The translations under genes and the position numbers were made by a program. DNA of 64,000 nucleotides from Limnoperna fortunei (Eukaryota > Mollusca > Bivalvia > Mytilida > Modiolidae): assembly GCA_944474755.1 (NCBI GenBank), contig OX104115.1, forward strand, positions 70,718,993-70,782,992, read 5' to 3'. Of the stretch, positions 43,661 through 57,106 are shown piece by piece (position 1 is the first letter of the stretch; each line of letters opens with the position of its first letter). The notes below the pieces were generated by a model that worked only from the letters and a program-made list of their open reading frames with translations, did no database searches and was not told the DNA's origin.

Positions 43661-46125
43661 TTCCCGAAGTAAGATCAATAATATTATAAGGAGATAAACC
43701 AAAAACATGTAAACCGTATATCACCAGAAAATAGAAAACTAGAAGGCATAAAATATTGGCTTGAAACATTCACATAAAACATGGCAACTGTTACAGGGAT
43801 CCTTACTGTAATATTTCTACAACACAGACATGTAGAAATATATCACACCAAACAAAAACTCCCAATTTACACCTTTAAGTTTAAAGATTTAACTTTATAT
43901 ATAAATTTTCTATTAAAAAAAAGATAACACTAAAAAAAGACAAAATTTTATATAAAAGTAGTACATAGTTATCCTTCTCTGTTTGTTTGTAAGTTTTAAA
44001 CAGCATTATATTCAACATTTTTTATTTTTACATATTCCCCTTTCAAATGAGACTGGCTAATTACGACAGAACAAAATTCCGGTTTCCATCAACAAGTCTT
44101 CACAGCCTGTCCTTGCTATACAAACAGGTGACATTGTCACCCATAGTTTTATCGTGTTAAATAAATATTTGTATGATGGCGGAGACATGAGAATTGATCC
44201 CAATTAATCCTTGTATTTGTTTTAGTACAGAAGCTCAGATTACCTAACCCTTCGTTTAATTCCTCTCCTTAGTGGAAGCTTAAAATTTAACCAAGGCTTA
44301 CAATGTAAAGTTTTCACAAGAATGGCCTACCTGCCATAAGCATAAAACAGAAAAAATATACATTTTAGATAGAGTGTAATACATATAAATATACAACATT
44401 GTATTTGTCTAAGCTTGTTTGCAGCAAGTAAAAATAAACTTAATAATTTGTGACAATGTGCAGATTTTTTTGTCCCGTAATGATAAAATACATTTTATAT
44501 TAAAAAAAAAAGAAATTAAAAAAGATCATTTGGATGTGTTGATGTGTAATCTAGTGATAACAAATATAATTTGGCAACAAGTAAGAAAACAAAACCAAAT
44601 AGTTAATATGGTTAGAAGTGAAAACACATACCAAAAGATTTTTTTTGTGGGGTGGGGTGGGTGGGGGGGGGGGGGTGAGAACTAACTAAACTAGTCAAAT
44701 ACAGCACAAATACAGCATTAATATAGCAAATGTTTACCAGTAATGTAGTATTTTCAAATTTTAAAAGTGAAAGCAGATACCATTCCATAAGTTAAAATAG
44801 TTTAATATATCTACAGATGCTAAGACTTTGAAATAAGGTAGAAAGTGAGCTTTTAAAAAAAAATTACATCTTTAAAGTTACTTTTAGCATTCAAATTTAG
44901 CAGTACAATTATAAAAGAATCCACAATTGTGATAAAATTAAAACAATAAATAGGTAAAGCTGTTTATTTTGGCTTTACTGGTCAATGTAAACTCCTGGAA
45001 GCCTGACCTTAAGAAGGGGGATTTTTAACTTTAAAACATATCTAGCTTGACTAAAAAGATGATGTGAATAGCTTTAGTCATACATTTTAAATTAGCTACA
45101 ATTTACAAAAAGTTAGGTTCAAAATAATCAAAATGATTAAAATGAGATGGATTAAAAACATTTTTAAGACCGTATATTGGTGTTTAGACATATTCTAAAT
45201 GAAAATTTTGTAATCAGGATCAACAACAAATATCAATTTTTTTTATCATAATGCTGTCCCAGTCTTAATTATACTTTCTATGTTTACATAAAACCATAAA
45301 ACAAGAAAATAAAAAATGGTTTTGATATAAAAACAGATTCATCATGTATGTTTGTGACAAAAACAGTATTATGCAAATTTTAATGACTGATTTTGTCAAT
45401 AAAAGGTTAATCTATATTCAAAGCCAGGAGTACAATGTATGATAGGAAGTCATTTCTGACAAACATATCAATAATAATTGTATTGTTTCATAATTATTCA
45501 TTTTATGTTAGTAAATTTGTTTGTTTCAAGTTCATTTTAATGGACTTTTGTGGTTTGTTTTTCTATTTTTCTTCACCAAACAATACTTCTATCTGGTAAT
45601 ATCACCTGAAAATTTGGTTGGCAACAAAAATGGATATGAATAACTGAGGAAATATTTGGCAATATTTTATTTTTTATTTAAAATGTAAATATAATAAACT
45701 GCAACTTAGTACTAAATAATGTATGTAAAAGCTGAATTTTTTCTCTTTAATAAAAAATAAACCATATTTATTCCATAAGACATGAGCCCTATTGATTTGC
45801 TGTATCATTGCACTTCATTGCAATTTAGACCAAACTTAAAAAAAACCATGTTGTTAAAATGTACAAAAACTGTGTAAGTAACACGAACAAGCTGCCAAAA
45901 GTACATTAAACAACTCACGTAACAAACATAATTAATGCAAAAATTAGCCCCTGGCCTATAACTAATTACCAACCAATCACAATACATCAAAAGAACCACC
46001 TGATTAATAACTGTGACATCGAAATGTAATTATTAGTAAACAATTAATCTCCAAATATCATATTCAATGATTCATTTTTGTGTAATTGGTAAGCTATTAA
46101 CACACGAATGAAAAACAACAAATTC
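43661..46125. other. AT-rich non-coding DNA
   Basis: No gene. A G-rich run (GGGGTGGGGTGGGTGGGG, 44649-44677) follows a T-run and may form a G-quadruplex. Confidence 0.4.
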
Positions 46126-46290
46126 CTAGATTGAAATCAAGAAAGGGATCAAAGGAACATGACAACAAATTATCTCCCCTTTATCAGATGAAATCAACAC
46201 CTTGATGTAACAATCTGAACAATATCATTGAAAAAATCTTTATTGGTAACATAAACTGTTGAAAACTGGACACAATAAAAGTAAAAATAT
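46126..46290 (+). repeat. Dispersed repeat, copy A
   Basis: The segment with GATCAAAGGAACATGACAAC, ACAAATTATCTCCCCT, TCAACACCTTGATGTAACAA and AAAAATCTTTATTGGTAAC has a clear second copy about 840 bp further on. A related ATTATCTCCCCTGCATATCA occurs near 42530. TTATCTCCC-type motifs are common in mollusc repeats. Confidence 0.55.
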
Positions 46291-46689
46291 TGTTTGTCTG
46301 TAATAAATAAAAGGTTGTAAAATATATATAAAATAAAAAGCTTTTATAGATCTGAGATTTAAAAGGACTAACTTATAAACCATGACTTTGAGCAGTACAA
46401 AAATTAAATACTTAATTGCAGTAAATGGTTTAAATTAAGGAACAAAACAGCTCTTGTTTGGAAGGAGGTCAATAATACATATAAACATGTTATAATGATA
46501 AGTTATCAAGGATCTGCAGAATTTTTTTCTCTACAAATAAACAAGTTTATTTCCTTTCATTTTCTTTTATATAAATGAAATCCTTAAAATATTATATTAA
46601 TTGTTCCAACTTTAGAAGTAAGTTTTCCAGAAAGTAAGATAAACTTTTTTATATTATAAATTTATTTTTAAAGTTAAAATAGAAAAAGA

Positions 46690-46850
46690 CGATAGAAAAT
46701 TATTTGTCAAATAAAAAATTCACAAGAATTAACTTACAATCAATTATTTTTGTCAAATCAAGAATTCACATGAATTAACTTTATAGTCGATGCAAGCAAA
46801 TTATTTTTGTAAAATCAAGAATTCACACGAATTAATTTTAGTCAATTAGT
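46690..46850 (+). repeat. Three imperfect tandem copies of a ~45-55-bp unit
   Basis: ATTATTTTTGTCAAATCAAG plus AATTCACA(T/C)GAATTAA appears at about 46742 and 46798, and in a weaker form at about 46699. Confidence 0.65.
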
Positions 46851-46965
46851 CATTGCTCTAAGTTTTTTGTTGATGAAAGCAACATGGGACATTTGTTCAC
46901 TTGAAATCCTGGTGATGCTAATTACTATTTAACAATAGGTTCAAAGTATTAATTTCTTACCCCTC

Positions 46966-47130
46966 CAAGCAATATATAGATCAAAGACAGAGTCAAGGGG
47001 GGATAATAACAAATTGTCTCCCCTCATCTGATCATATCAACATATTTATGTAACAACCTGTAACTATAATTACTATATCCTACAAAAAATCTTTATTGCT
47101 AACAAAAACTGAGGAAAAATACCACATAAA
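46966..47130 (+). repeat. Dispersed repeat, copy B
   Basis: Matches copy A at 46126: GATCAAAGACAGAGTCAAGG, ACAAATTGTCTCCCCTC, CATATTTATGTAACAACCTG and AAAAAATCTTTATTGCTAAC stand in the same order. Confidence 0.55.
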
Positions 47131-50100
47131 CCTGAGAAAAAGAAGTTGTAAAAAGAAATATTTGATATAAGCAAATGGTTTATCCCCTCAAGGAATTATT
47201 TAAAAATGAATAAATCTTGTTTAAATTAGATATGTTCCTTATATTAAGATGTTTACACTGGAAATATGAACATTAAAGTACATTTGTCATCTACTTTTTT
47301 GAATTAAAGAACTTTTTTTAATATACTTTTTATTTTTATAGATCATAATTTCTGTTTGGTAGAAATGCCACAGGATTAAACCAACAGAGAATGAAAATAC
47401 ACTAACAATATAGCATTACTTTAACATATGTATTTTATTTTACGGACAGATATATTAAAGAATTTAAACAGCAATTAAAACAGCATACAAAACATCCCTT
47501 CTATGAAATTTTGCAGTTCAATTTTGAACCGAGATTTAAATGTCTTGCTTTCTGAAGTATTACCAGTTGAAAATGATGTACTTAAAACAAACTTCACTTG
47601 AAATAGGGAAATTTAGCAAACATCACATCAATGTTATATTCAGATATTTTTGTGAAAATACATTTGTCATTCTAGATTTGGCATTTTTATGGGAAAACAG
47701 TGTAAACATTGTTATCGGTCAAACAACAGGTTCAAATTTAAATCCTTTAATTTTCTCAGACAGGAAGCTAAATCCAAAAATGTTCTTCTTTCAACATTTC
47801 TATACAATTTCCAAACAGTTTTGTAAATTTGCCAAAGAAAAAATATTTTCATTTGATTACAGGCTAACATCCTACATCATACCACACTCCTCCCCCAGAT
47901 TACATGACACACACATAAACTGTGAAAGTTGTGGATTATTTTAAAACAGTCTTTCTTTTTGTGGTTTCCTGAGCTTGGGATCACTGTTTGATATCAGGAT
48001 CTTTTGTATAACGTGGGTAGTTCCGTACTGACTAGCGCTCTCGGTATGATATTACTGAATTCTACTTCTATCATATACAACACGATAACTAAGGAACAAA
48101 TTTGTTTTTTTTCTAGCCAGTGGTCAAATCCTTTTGTTTACAACAGGTAAATAAGACACCTACAGACCCCTTCCAGGTACAAATGACCGACAAAACAATC
48201 AGGTGAAAAATATCCATCTCTAATTGGACTGATCAGTTTGGGCTCCTGGTGTGAGAATGAATAGAGCACACCCTTGTAAGTGGAGACTAATTGTGATTCA
48301 CCTTGGTCAGGAATTCTCTATATAATGACACTTTCCTTGTCTTGATGTTTATAGAATGGGTAATTCTATAATTATAACAATGCTAAAATATGGATGCCAT
48401 TTGTAGTTTATTTCAGACATATGGGTTCTTTAATATTCATACAGGATTAGGTAAATGAATTAAATTATAGAGAAAGAATAGAATTTTATAAATGGTTTTA
48501 TCCTCCTAAAGTGGATGACATGCAGCTTTATCCCTGTCTAAACATGTAAACATGAAGACACCTGTTGCTGTAGAGATTACAGTGTAAGTTTCATGCAGGT
48601 GTAATAATCAGTTTTACTAACTGACAAATCAAAAAATGAATATGTTTACAAATAGGAAACATCAGTGAAAAATGAAAATTTCATGATTTGTTTAGTAACA
48701 GTTGCTTTGCTGCAAAGTCAGACAAGGGAGACGACCTCTTGAATTGTAAATAGATGTGTATTGTCTAGCAGTGCCAGAAAATGAAAATTTCACTTTTTAT
48801 TGGTTAGAATATTAAAAAGTTTCAAAAGTTAAAATACCCCAGCTTATTACTTCACATAGCATCTAGAAAGTAGGCAAACTTATATGCAATTAACAAGAAC
48901 TGTTTAAACAATGTATGATAACATGCTGCTAAGATATTACCTGAAAAGTTTACAAAGCATAGTCTTATATTACTTCCAATATAGTTAGTACTAGATGTTA
49001 GAAAAAGTGTCCTGCTAACCTGATATTCATTTTCAATGTCCTATTTCCCAATATTTTCCCTTCAATATTTCCAATACACCTACCTCTTCTTGTAAAAGCC
49101 ATTTTTTTTACTTTCCCACTGTTTTTCATCACACAAACTTCTCTGTGTCACTTGTGTCTGATGCCTTATGCACATGTGTTACATCAAATCTTTATAAGAA
49201 TATCAACACTTTGCCAAAAAATATGTCAAGATCACTGTCTTTTGATACCACAAATCTATAAAGAACATATGTCTATAAGTAAACACAGCAGGAGTAAGAA
49301 ATGATGATATAATGCAAACATTATTTAGAGAATCCACGTTCTCATGAGAATGGAGTTTTACTTGAACTTAGGTTCAGCTCATAAACCCAGGAAAATTGGC
49401 ATGCAATATTTAGATTATCTTGAAAAACAGATACTGATACTAATACACTATATTGGAATAAAATGTTTCATAGATGAACCAGAGAATTTTTAATACACAG
49501 AGTTTTGCAACTGTTTCATAATAATTCTTTTACACTTTTCGGTAATCTGTTAAATTGGGAATTAATTCAATCACAAATAAATTTTGTTCTGGTAGAAACT
49601 TCAAGTACAGTGGTTTGAAATAAAGACTACATTATAAAGCCATTTATAAAAAGTGTGTGTACCTTTATTGTTTTGTAATAAAAGAATCCATCCGGAAGGG
49701 AACCAAGAGTTGTATAGGGTACTGAAAAAAATATTTAATGAGAATCTATAAGAATAAAAATCTTTCCAAAAAACAGATTATTGATATGCATGGAGGAACT
49801 AAATCAATGCCATATATCCAGAAAATTCAGTTTCTTGATTAGTATATAAATCCACATTCATACATCTTCATGTACATCAACATTCATAAATAATATTCAA
49901 TGGGCCAAGAAATTTGAGAGTATATTAGATGTATATAACTTGTATATAACAAATTGGTTTTGAACTTGTAATTGAACTGATGTCAAGATGTGACACAATT
50001 TGTTATGACAGATTACACTTAATCATGTACATTGTAAAATATAATCACTAAAACTTCCTAATTAGAATTCATTTCAAACTTTTTTCCAAATTATTAACAA

Positions 50101-51165
50101 TTTTATGAGAAGTGTCAAAAAATGATATTTTTTTTCCATGATTGATCATTGTTTACTAAAATATGTACGATTAATATAAAAAGGAACAATTAGAATTTAT
50201 TTAAGAAAATGTCGACACAAGATCGAGAGTAGTTTATCCTACTTAAACCAAAGATTATTACTTATGAATTTCATAATCCTCTTACCTGGGTACAATTCAA
50301 TTGTATTTATGTAATTTATCCTCTAAATAACAGTAGTTTGTCGATTAAACAAAAAAGGAAGATTAAAAACCTGTTGAAATCGAGGAGCTGCTGGATTTAA
50401 GCTACTTGTTGAGTTTAAGAAATTGATCCACTATTTTAGCCGAATTAAATATAACAATGAAAAATCAGTGATATGATGCATTGTGTTTGGTTGGTCAGTC
50501 AGAAGTAAAAACAGTAGGTTTCGGCCATCTTTAAAAAAGTTAAAAGGGATCAGAAATATTTAAACGACCAATTTTAAGACGTGATCAAGTGTTTCTACAC
50601 AACACAAACAAAAACACTTGTAACAAGAAGAATACCATGCTGTGATGACATATTATTATAAAATTTATTTATTTCAATATTTTATTCTAAATACAATTCT
50701 ACATTCATCATTAAGATTCAGCAAAGCTTATCACAGCAGGGTTTCAAATTAATGCATGCAATGTTTTCTATTCTCCATAAAAATGACAAAGCAAAAAAAT
50801 ATGCTGATGTATTTAGAAGAGGATATACAGAATTTAAATTTATTTGTGTCAAAATATTTTGAATATTTGCTTTCTATAAATAGATTTTCTATATCACTAT
50901 ATAATGTTTTTTCCACTATTTACAATATACAAAGCGCCACTTAATAGTAAAACATACAAAATCTAAGATGACTTGGAGGTCACAGAAACTGACTGTTCAC
51001 ATCAATTGAATCAAAACTATTCGTATGTACTCAAAGGCAAAAATAATTTTGTTTCTGCTATTTTCCATGGCAACCTGGTGTTTTGTCAGTCTTATTATCC
51101 AATCAATAACACCATCAACATTTCTTTTCCTTTGTTATTCCATGTTTACCTCTTGACACCATAAA
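47131..51165. other. AT-rich non-coding DNA
   Basis: No supported exon. The open frame at 47540-47944 is the longest (134 codons) but has no recognisable domain and the base composition of its surroundings. A less AT-rich patch at about 48110-48330 has no open frame and could be regulatory. Confidence 0.4.
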
Positions 51166-52642
51166 GGATACATGTGTGGTAAACTGCAGTATACTGACAT
51201 GTGTGGCTAACTGATGTATACTCATGTGTGGCAAACTGCAGTATACTGACATGTGTGGCTGACTGCAGTATACTGACATGTGTGGCTGACTGCAGTATAC
51301 TGACATGTGTGGCTAACTGATGTATACTCATGTGTGGCTAACTGCAGTATACTGGTGTGTTGCTAACTGCAGTATACTGACATGTGTGGCTAACTGCAGC
51401 ATACTGACATGTGTGGCTAACTACAGCATACTGACATGCATGGCTAACTACAGTATACTGACATGTGTGGCTAACAACCGTATACTGACATGTGTGGCTA
51501 ACTACAGTATACTGACATGTGTGGCTAACTGATGTATACTCATGTGTGGCCAACTGCAGTTTTCTCGTGTGTTGCTAACTGCAGTATACTGACATGTGTG
51601 GTTAACTGCAGTATACTGACATGTGTTGCTGACTGCAATATACTGACATGTGTGGCTAACTGCAGTACACTGACATGTGGGGCTAACAACAGTATACTGA
51701 CTTGTGTGGCTAACTGATGTACACTCATGTGTGGCTAACTGCAGTATACTGACATGTGTGGCTAACAACAGTATACTTTCAAGTGTGGCTAACTGATGCA
51801 TACTCATGTGTGGCTGACTGCAGTATACTGACATGTGTGGCTATCTACAGCATACTGACATGTGTGGCTAACAACAGTATACTGACATGTGTGGCTGACT
51901 GCAGTACACTGACATGTGTGGCAAACTGATGTATACTCATGTGTGGCTGACAGTAGTATATGGACATGTGTGGCTAACTACAACATACTGACATGTGTGG
52001 CTAACAAATGTATACTCATGTGTGTGGATAACTGCAGTATATTGCCATGTGTGGCTGACTGCAGTATACTGACATGTGTGGATAACTGCAGTATATTGCC
52101 ATGTGTGGCTGACTGCAGTATACTCATATGTGGCTAACTGCAGTATACTCATGTGTGGATAACTGCAGCATACTCACATGTGGCTAACTGCAGTATACTC
52201 AGGTGTTGCTAACTGCAGTATATTCACATGTGTTGCTAACTGATGTATACTGACATGTGTGGCTCACTGCAGTATACTCACACTTGTGACTGGCTGCAGT
52301 ATACTTATGTGTGGCTAACTGCAGTATACTCACAAGTGTGGCTAAGTGCAGAAAACTTACATGAGTGGCAAACTGCAGTATACTCACATGTGTGGATAAC
52401 AGCAGTATACTCACATGTGGCTAACTGCAGTATACTCACATGTGGCTAACTGCAGTATACTCATGTGTGGCTAACTGCAGTATACTCGTGGGTGGATAAT
52501 TGCAACATATTCACATGTGTGGCTAACTGATGTATACTGACATGTGTGGCTAACTTAAATATACTCACGTGTGGCTAACTGCAGTATAATCACATGTGGC
52601 TAACTGCAGTATGCTCACATGTGTGGCTTACTGCAGTATATT
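51166..52642 (+). repeat. 1.5-kb minisatellite with a 27-bp unit
   Basis: More than fifty adjacent, imperfect units are built from ACATGTGTGGCTAACTG and CAGTATACTG. A recurring 25-bp variant carries GATGTATACTCATG in place of CAGTATACTGACATG. Each standard unit contains the palindromic hexamers CTGCAG and GTATAC. Because 27 is divisible by three, both strands carry overlapping open frames (for example repeated MSVYCSQPH and NCSILTCVA); these are by-products. After about 52030 units with TACTCACATG or TACTCATGTG become common, so the array has at least two blocks of variants. Confidence 0.93.
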
Positions 52643-54426
52643 GTGACAAGTGATACAGCTCAGTTAGAAAAAAACTAGCATTTTGTCTACACATGCTACT
52701 AGGTATACAACAAGAAGTGGTTGATCAAGGTTAAGTTAAAACTAACAATACTTTCAGACAGGGAAGACAGGTATCTTTGCTGTACTTTATAACAGGGAAA
52801 AAAGTCCCTTAATAAGGGTTAAATATTGTTATTTTTGTCTGTATTTATATGGGACCATACTGCAATGGTTCACAGTGCTTGACTCATAGAATTGTCCAGT
52901 GCATCCCTGTGTGGTGGATAGTGGATGCTCCCTTATTAGAGTTTTGTCAGGTCATAAGGAAAACCTGGCTGTGAACCAAAGTTGATAAGTTTAGCGAGTG
53001 CCCTGTTCCCTGTATGATAATGACCCCTTTTTAAAGATTTTGGTAAAAGGTAGGCTCTTTGTATCCGCTACAAAGGGTTAAATTTCCGTCCCTAACAAAT
53101 ACAATGTACCTCAATCATCACCATACTACATACCAAAACATGATTTGTAATTCTTGGACACTCATATACAATCTAATTTAAATTAAATCTTTCACTTGCT
53201 CCCCCCCTTTTTGTTATTGACTGCTGCGTTAATAATTATATTGCTCACTTGTAGCTTCAATATTTAGTAATAGTGACCATTTAAGTTGGAGGGTAGAGCT
53301 ATTGGTTGGTAAGGGACTTTCCGAGGATATCCATTACAACTGTGGTTCTAATGGTTCAGATCTTTCAGAAAAGAAGAATAATTTTTTTTCAAAATAAGTC
53401 AAATTTGCATATTATGCAATATGCCAAGTCCTTTTTTACTTGGTGGGAAAGAAGTTTTTTAATAGAAGCATGTACAGTAAATGCCACTTAGTCTTATAGT
53501 CCATCATGACGGGTAAGTCCAGAGTTTTTTCCATAAAAAAATTAACCAAATAAAAATGAAACAAAATATCTAGATATGACTGAAAACAGACTAACATGAG
53601 ATACACTGCATTTTGTTTAACCTTCTAGTGTTATGGCTATGAGCAATGACCCAATTCTTACAAGGTGGTAAATATATAACCAGATTGTAAAGAAAGTGTC
53701 AGAGTGAAATGTAACAATGCAACATAATTACAACATGAAATTGATTTCTTTTCAAAATGAAGTAATATTTAAAAACATAATAAAAATATCTTATTGAAAA
53801 GAAATAATATTTAAATTTAATAAATACACAATAAATCTTTCAATAATATTTTACCTACCATGTGAGCAATACTTAATCCCCATGTTGTTTTGATTTTATT
53901 TATTAAAGCTGAAAATAAGACTATAATTGGAACCATACCAAGACGTTATTATAATTTCCAACCAAACAGTGATTAAAAATTGTCTAAAGAATTATTAATC
54001 AAAAGGATAAGTCCTTTTTTTCTTTAAAATTATATTTTTACATCAGGATTTATTAAGAACGTCCAGATTTATTAAGAACGACCAAAGTATTTTCTATTGT
54101 CTTGCACAGTAATTAATACCGATTTGAACTCTGCCATAGAGTTTAAGATATTTCTGATAACCTTTTGCATTATAGAATGTGGTCACAAGTATTGTCCTAA
54201 TGTAGGATAGGTAAAAAATTATCAAAATCCTGCAACAAGTGGATTTATACAGGTGCTTGCATACCTAAGTGATTACACATATGCTTCCTTATGTGAAGTC
54301 ATCAGTTAATGAAAGCACACTTTTAAGGGTTACAATGGAACCATGCATGTGTCTCACTTGCCCTAGTTATCATCCATAAAGACAGTTTTCCTAACATATG
54401 GAAAGCACTCACATAAAAAAATTAAC

Positions 54427-54460
<34 letters not shown>

Positions 54461-55702
54461 AAAACAAAAAAATATCAGTGAGATGGTATCCATCTGGGAG
54501 GGCCCTGCCAACCTTGAAGCCGTAGCTAAAACAAAAACTGTTTATCTGTCTACAATATCTGTTGGCTAAAGTTTTAAGTTTAAGTTATTTAACACTGACA
54601 AAAAAACTAGGTTAATCTTAAAAATTTTGTAGTTCACACCAAAAAGCGAAAAAAAAAAACAACTTTTGTTTCTGTTTGTTGTAACTGGTGGGAGAAAATA
54701 TGTAATCTTGAACTTCCTCAAATTTTAATTGTGTTTTGTTGAAAATTGAACTTCCCATAACTAAGAATGAACCATAACTTTATTTCCAAACATTTAAAAT
54801 GTACTGAAAATAAACAAACAAAAAAAACAATTTCTGACAAAGTGATAATGATCTGCTTATGTTACCCTAGTACTGTCTGTGTATTACAAACATTTTTATA
54901 TTTAGGTAGATAATATCTGGGATACCGATTACAACATTAGAATTTTTTTTTGCTTTAATTTCGATTTAACTTTTTCTACATCATATCCTACTAATAATGT
55001 CGGTCATGTTGTAGATTTCATCTAATTAGCATTAAGGTGTAATGTTTCAAGGTGTTCACATCCGAAAGTGAAGTAGCCGTAATCCGAGTAAACACAACAG
55101 GAAAATTTTGATTCCATTTTAATGATTAACTTGTTCACGTTATTTAAGAGAATTATTTGCCCCGTACCGTGTGACTAATGACAGGTATAATTCAGTTCTA
55201 TATGCCTCCAAACCTTTTTTATTTCCTGATAATTAATAGCTCCTTAATGGAAATCATATTTCATTTAAGTTATAAAAAATATATTCTATTAATATTACCT
55301 TTCTCTGTTGTCCCTTCCAGGTATTTAAAGATTTTCTGTCATTTTTGTGTTGAACAAATCTGTATCAAAGTCTGTTCATAGTGTGAACTGGTGCTGAGAG
55401 GAAATTCAGTAATAACAGGGGACAAACAGAATTTCTGCCTTTAATCTACAGAAACATATGGTCTTAAAGAGGAATAGGACAAAGAAAAATAAAACATAAG
55501 CTTTCACTGTTCTGATCATGAAATATAAGTGCCCTTTAAACTGAACAGGTTGAAACTTTATAACATCACAAAAAGCATTTGATCAAACATTAGCTGCAGA
55601 TAACTTACTAAAAATATTAAATCTGTATAAAAAGAAGAATCTATGAAAACATATTCATGTACTTGTATTCAATTAGACCAACAAAAGTATGGTGGTCACA
55701 TA
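52643..55702. other. AT-rich non-coding DNA with one possible repeat
   Basis: A less AT-rich stretch at about 52850-53090 (CAATGGTTCACAGTGCTTGA, CCTGGCTGTGAACCAAAG) may be another tRNA-headed repeat but is not matched elsewhere in the window. A 32-base poly-A tract lies at 54428-54459. Confidence 0.4.
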
Positions 55703-55877
55703 CCGTAGCCTGGATTTTTCTAGAGGGGGTTCGAAAATGTAAAGGGGGTTTTGATTGTTGAAATTTTTCTAACTTTAAAAGTGCTGAACTGATTTTCAGC
55801 TGTTTTTTCCTATTTTTATCAAAATTTCTTGTCCAAGGGGGGTTCATTCGAACCCCTGGAACCCCGGCTGGCTACGG
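55703..55877. mobile_element. Short element with inverted ends (MITE-like)
   Basis: CCGTAGCC at 55703 and GGCTACGG ending at 55877 are inverted. CATA precedes and GTATG follows, extending the match. Inside, GGGGGTTCGAA near the left and TTCGAACCCC near the right also pair. No coding frame. The ~175-bp size fits a non-autonomous DNA transposon. Confidence 0.6.
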
Positions 55878-56580
55878 GTATGGGTCAAACATTCTCTATT
55901 TATTTACTTAACATTTTATTGTGAAACATTACAAAAACCCGTTAAATCTCTTTAAGCACACTGACCACCAGCAAATTATAGCATTTTGACATAAAGTGAA
56001 ACTGACAATGTAAAACGTTTCAATTGTCCATAATTGTGTCTAATCAGTATCGTAATCGTCTGTCTTCTTCAGTAAATTAAAACTGAAAGTACAGGTAAGT
56101 ACCTACTAATACAGGTAAAGATCTATACATCATTGTATATCTGTTCTCTGATCTAGGTAATCCTACACTTCAAAGAGTTCTATTCTATAACATTGTCATA
56201 TCTAGCCATAAAATCAGTTATGATGTATATACTTTCTAAAAGGGGATCAGACAGGGATCAATTCACCAAGCTTTTTCTATTTTTTAACTGCAACTGTAGC
56301 TACAAGACCACTATTATATAACCCACCATACTGTGACAAATAAAACGGCAAAATAAACAATTAACTTGACTAACACCAGTGTGACAGTTATCAAGAACTG
56401 GGATAGAGTATAGGTAGTGTGGAAGGGCAAAATTAAACCAATAAATAAAACATGTAGATAGTTGTTATCAAATAAGAAACAGCTAAACAATACAACAGGT
56501 GTATGTCCTTCATTCTGGATGATTGCTTTTTAGACTTTGAGTTATTTTCGAGTGATATCATGGTTTCAGTTTTTAATGAT
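55878..56580. other. Unannotated non-coding DNA
   Basis: AT-rich; nothing recognised. Confidence 0.4.
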
Positions 56581-56812
56581 TTTGTTTATTGGTGTTTAAT
56601 GTCAATTTCAGCAATATAGTGGTGTCCACTTTTTATTGAGGGAGGAAGCAGGAGTACACCACACTGACCTTCAGTAGGGAAACTGGCAATCCTTTTAACA
56701 CTGGAGTCGAGCACACCCTGTAGGCATTGAGACTCAAGCCCCAAACCTCTGTGTTCACAGACACATGATCAATAGCAGATGACTTACTACAGGTACCACC
56801 AGGGATCCGGAA
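56581..56812 (-). repeat. Diverged SINE copy, reverse orientation
   Basis: TTTGTTTATTGGTGTTTAAT, TTTCAGCAATATAGTGGTGT, TTTATTGAGGGAGGAAGC, GGGAAACTGGCAATCC and CTGGAGTCGAGCACACCC follow SINE order to CACATGATCAATAGCAGATG, with a decayed head end CCACCAGGGATCC. Confidence 0.75.
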
Positions 56813-57069
56813 AGAATGCCGGCCCATTTCGGTCATTTTTTGACCGCTGTTCCAGAAGAATCAGATACAAAACACAGTATTAACAACTACTTACCAATTG
56901 ACTTTAAATGGTTATTATGTAATAAAGATGGATAAAAGCTGTTTTGCCTCATGCTAATATTCAATGTTGCTGTCTTTTAATATTTGAAACGTCGTTACTT
57001 ATCACGTGCTTTTGTTTGCATTTTGTATGAAGTTCGAAGTGTGATACACAACAGAATGTGTATTTATTA

Positions 57070-57106
57070 TACTAAGCACTTACCACTCAGCCACCAAGGT
57101 CCCCAG
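57070..57106 (-). repeat. Orphan SINE head end
   Basis: ACTTACCACTCAGCCACCAA and GGTCCCC match the outermost head of the SINE in reverse, 260 bp from the previous copy. It is a separate fragment or the displaced head of that copy. Confidence 0.5.

Noticed and set aside
47540..47944. 134-residue open frame on the + strand
   Set aside because: It starts from ATG but matches no family I know, has low-complexity AT-driven composition, and lacks supporting splice or upstream signals.
51115..52449. Many open frames on both strands with repeated MSVYCSQPH or NCSILTCVA-type peptides
   Set aside because: They are produced by the 27-bp minisatellite, whose unit length is a multiple of three and lacks stops in several frames. 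No start context or splice signals support a protein.
56581..57106. One SINE split by a ~260-bp insertion
   Set aside because: The first copy already ends in a degenerate head (CCACCAGGGATCC), so the head piece at 57070 is more simply a second fragment. No target-site duplication was found to support an insertion.
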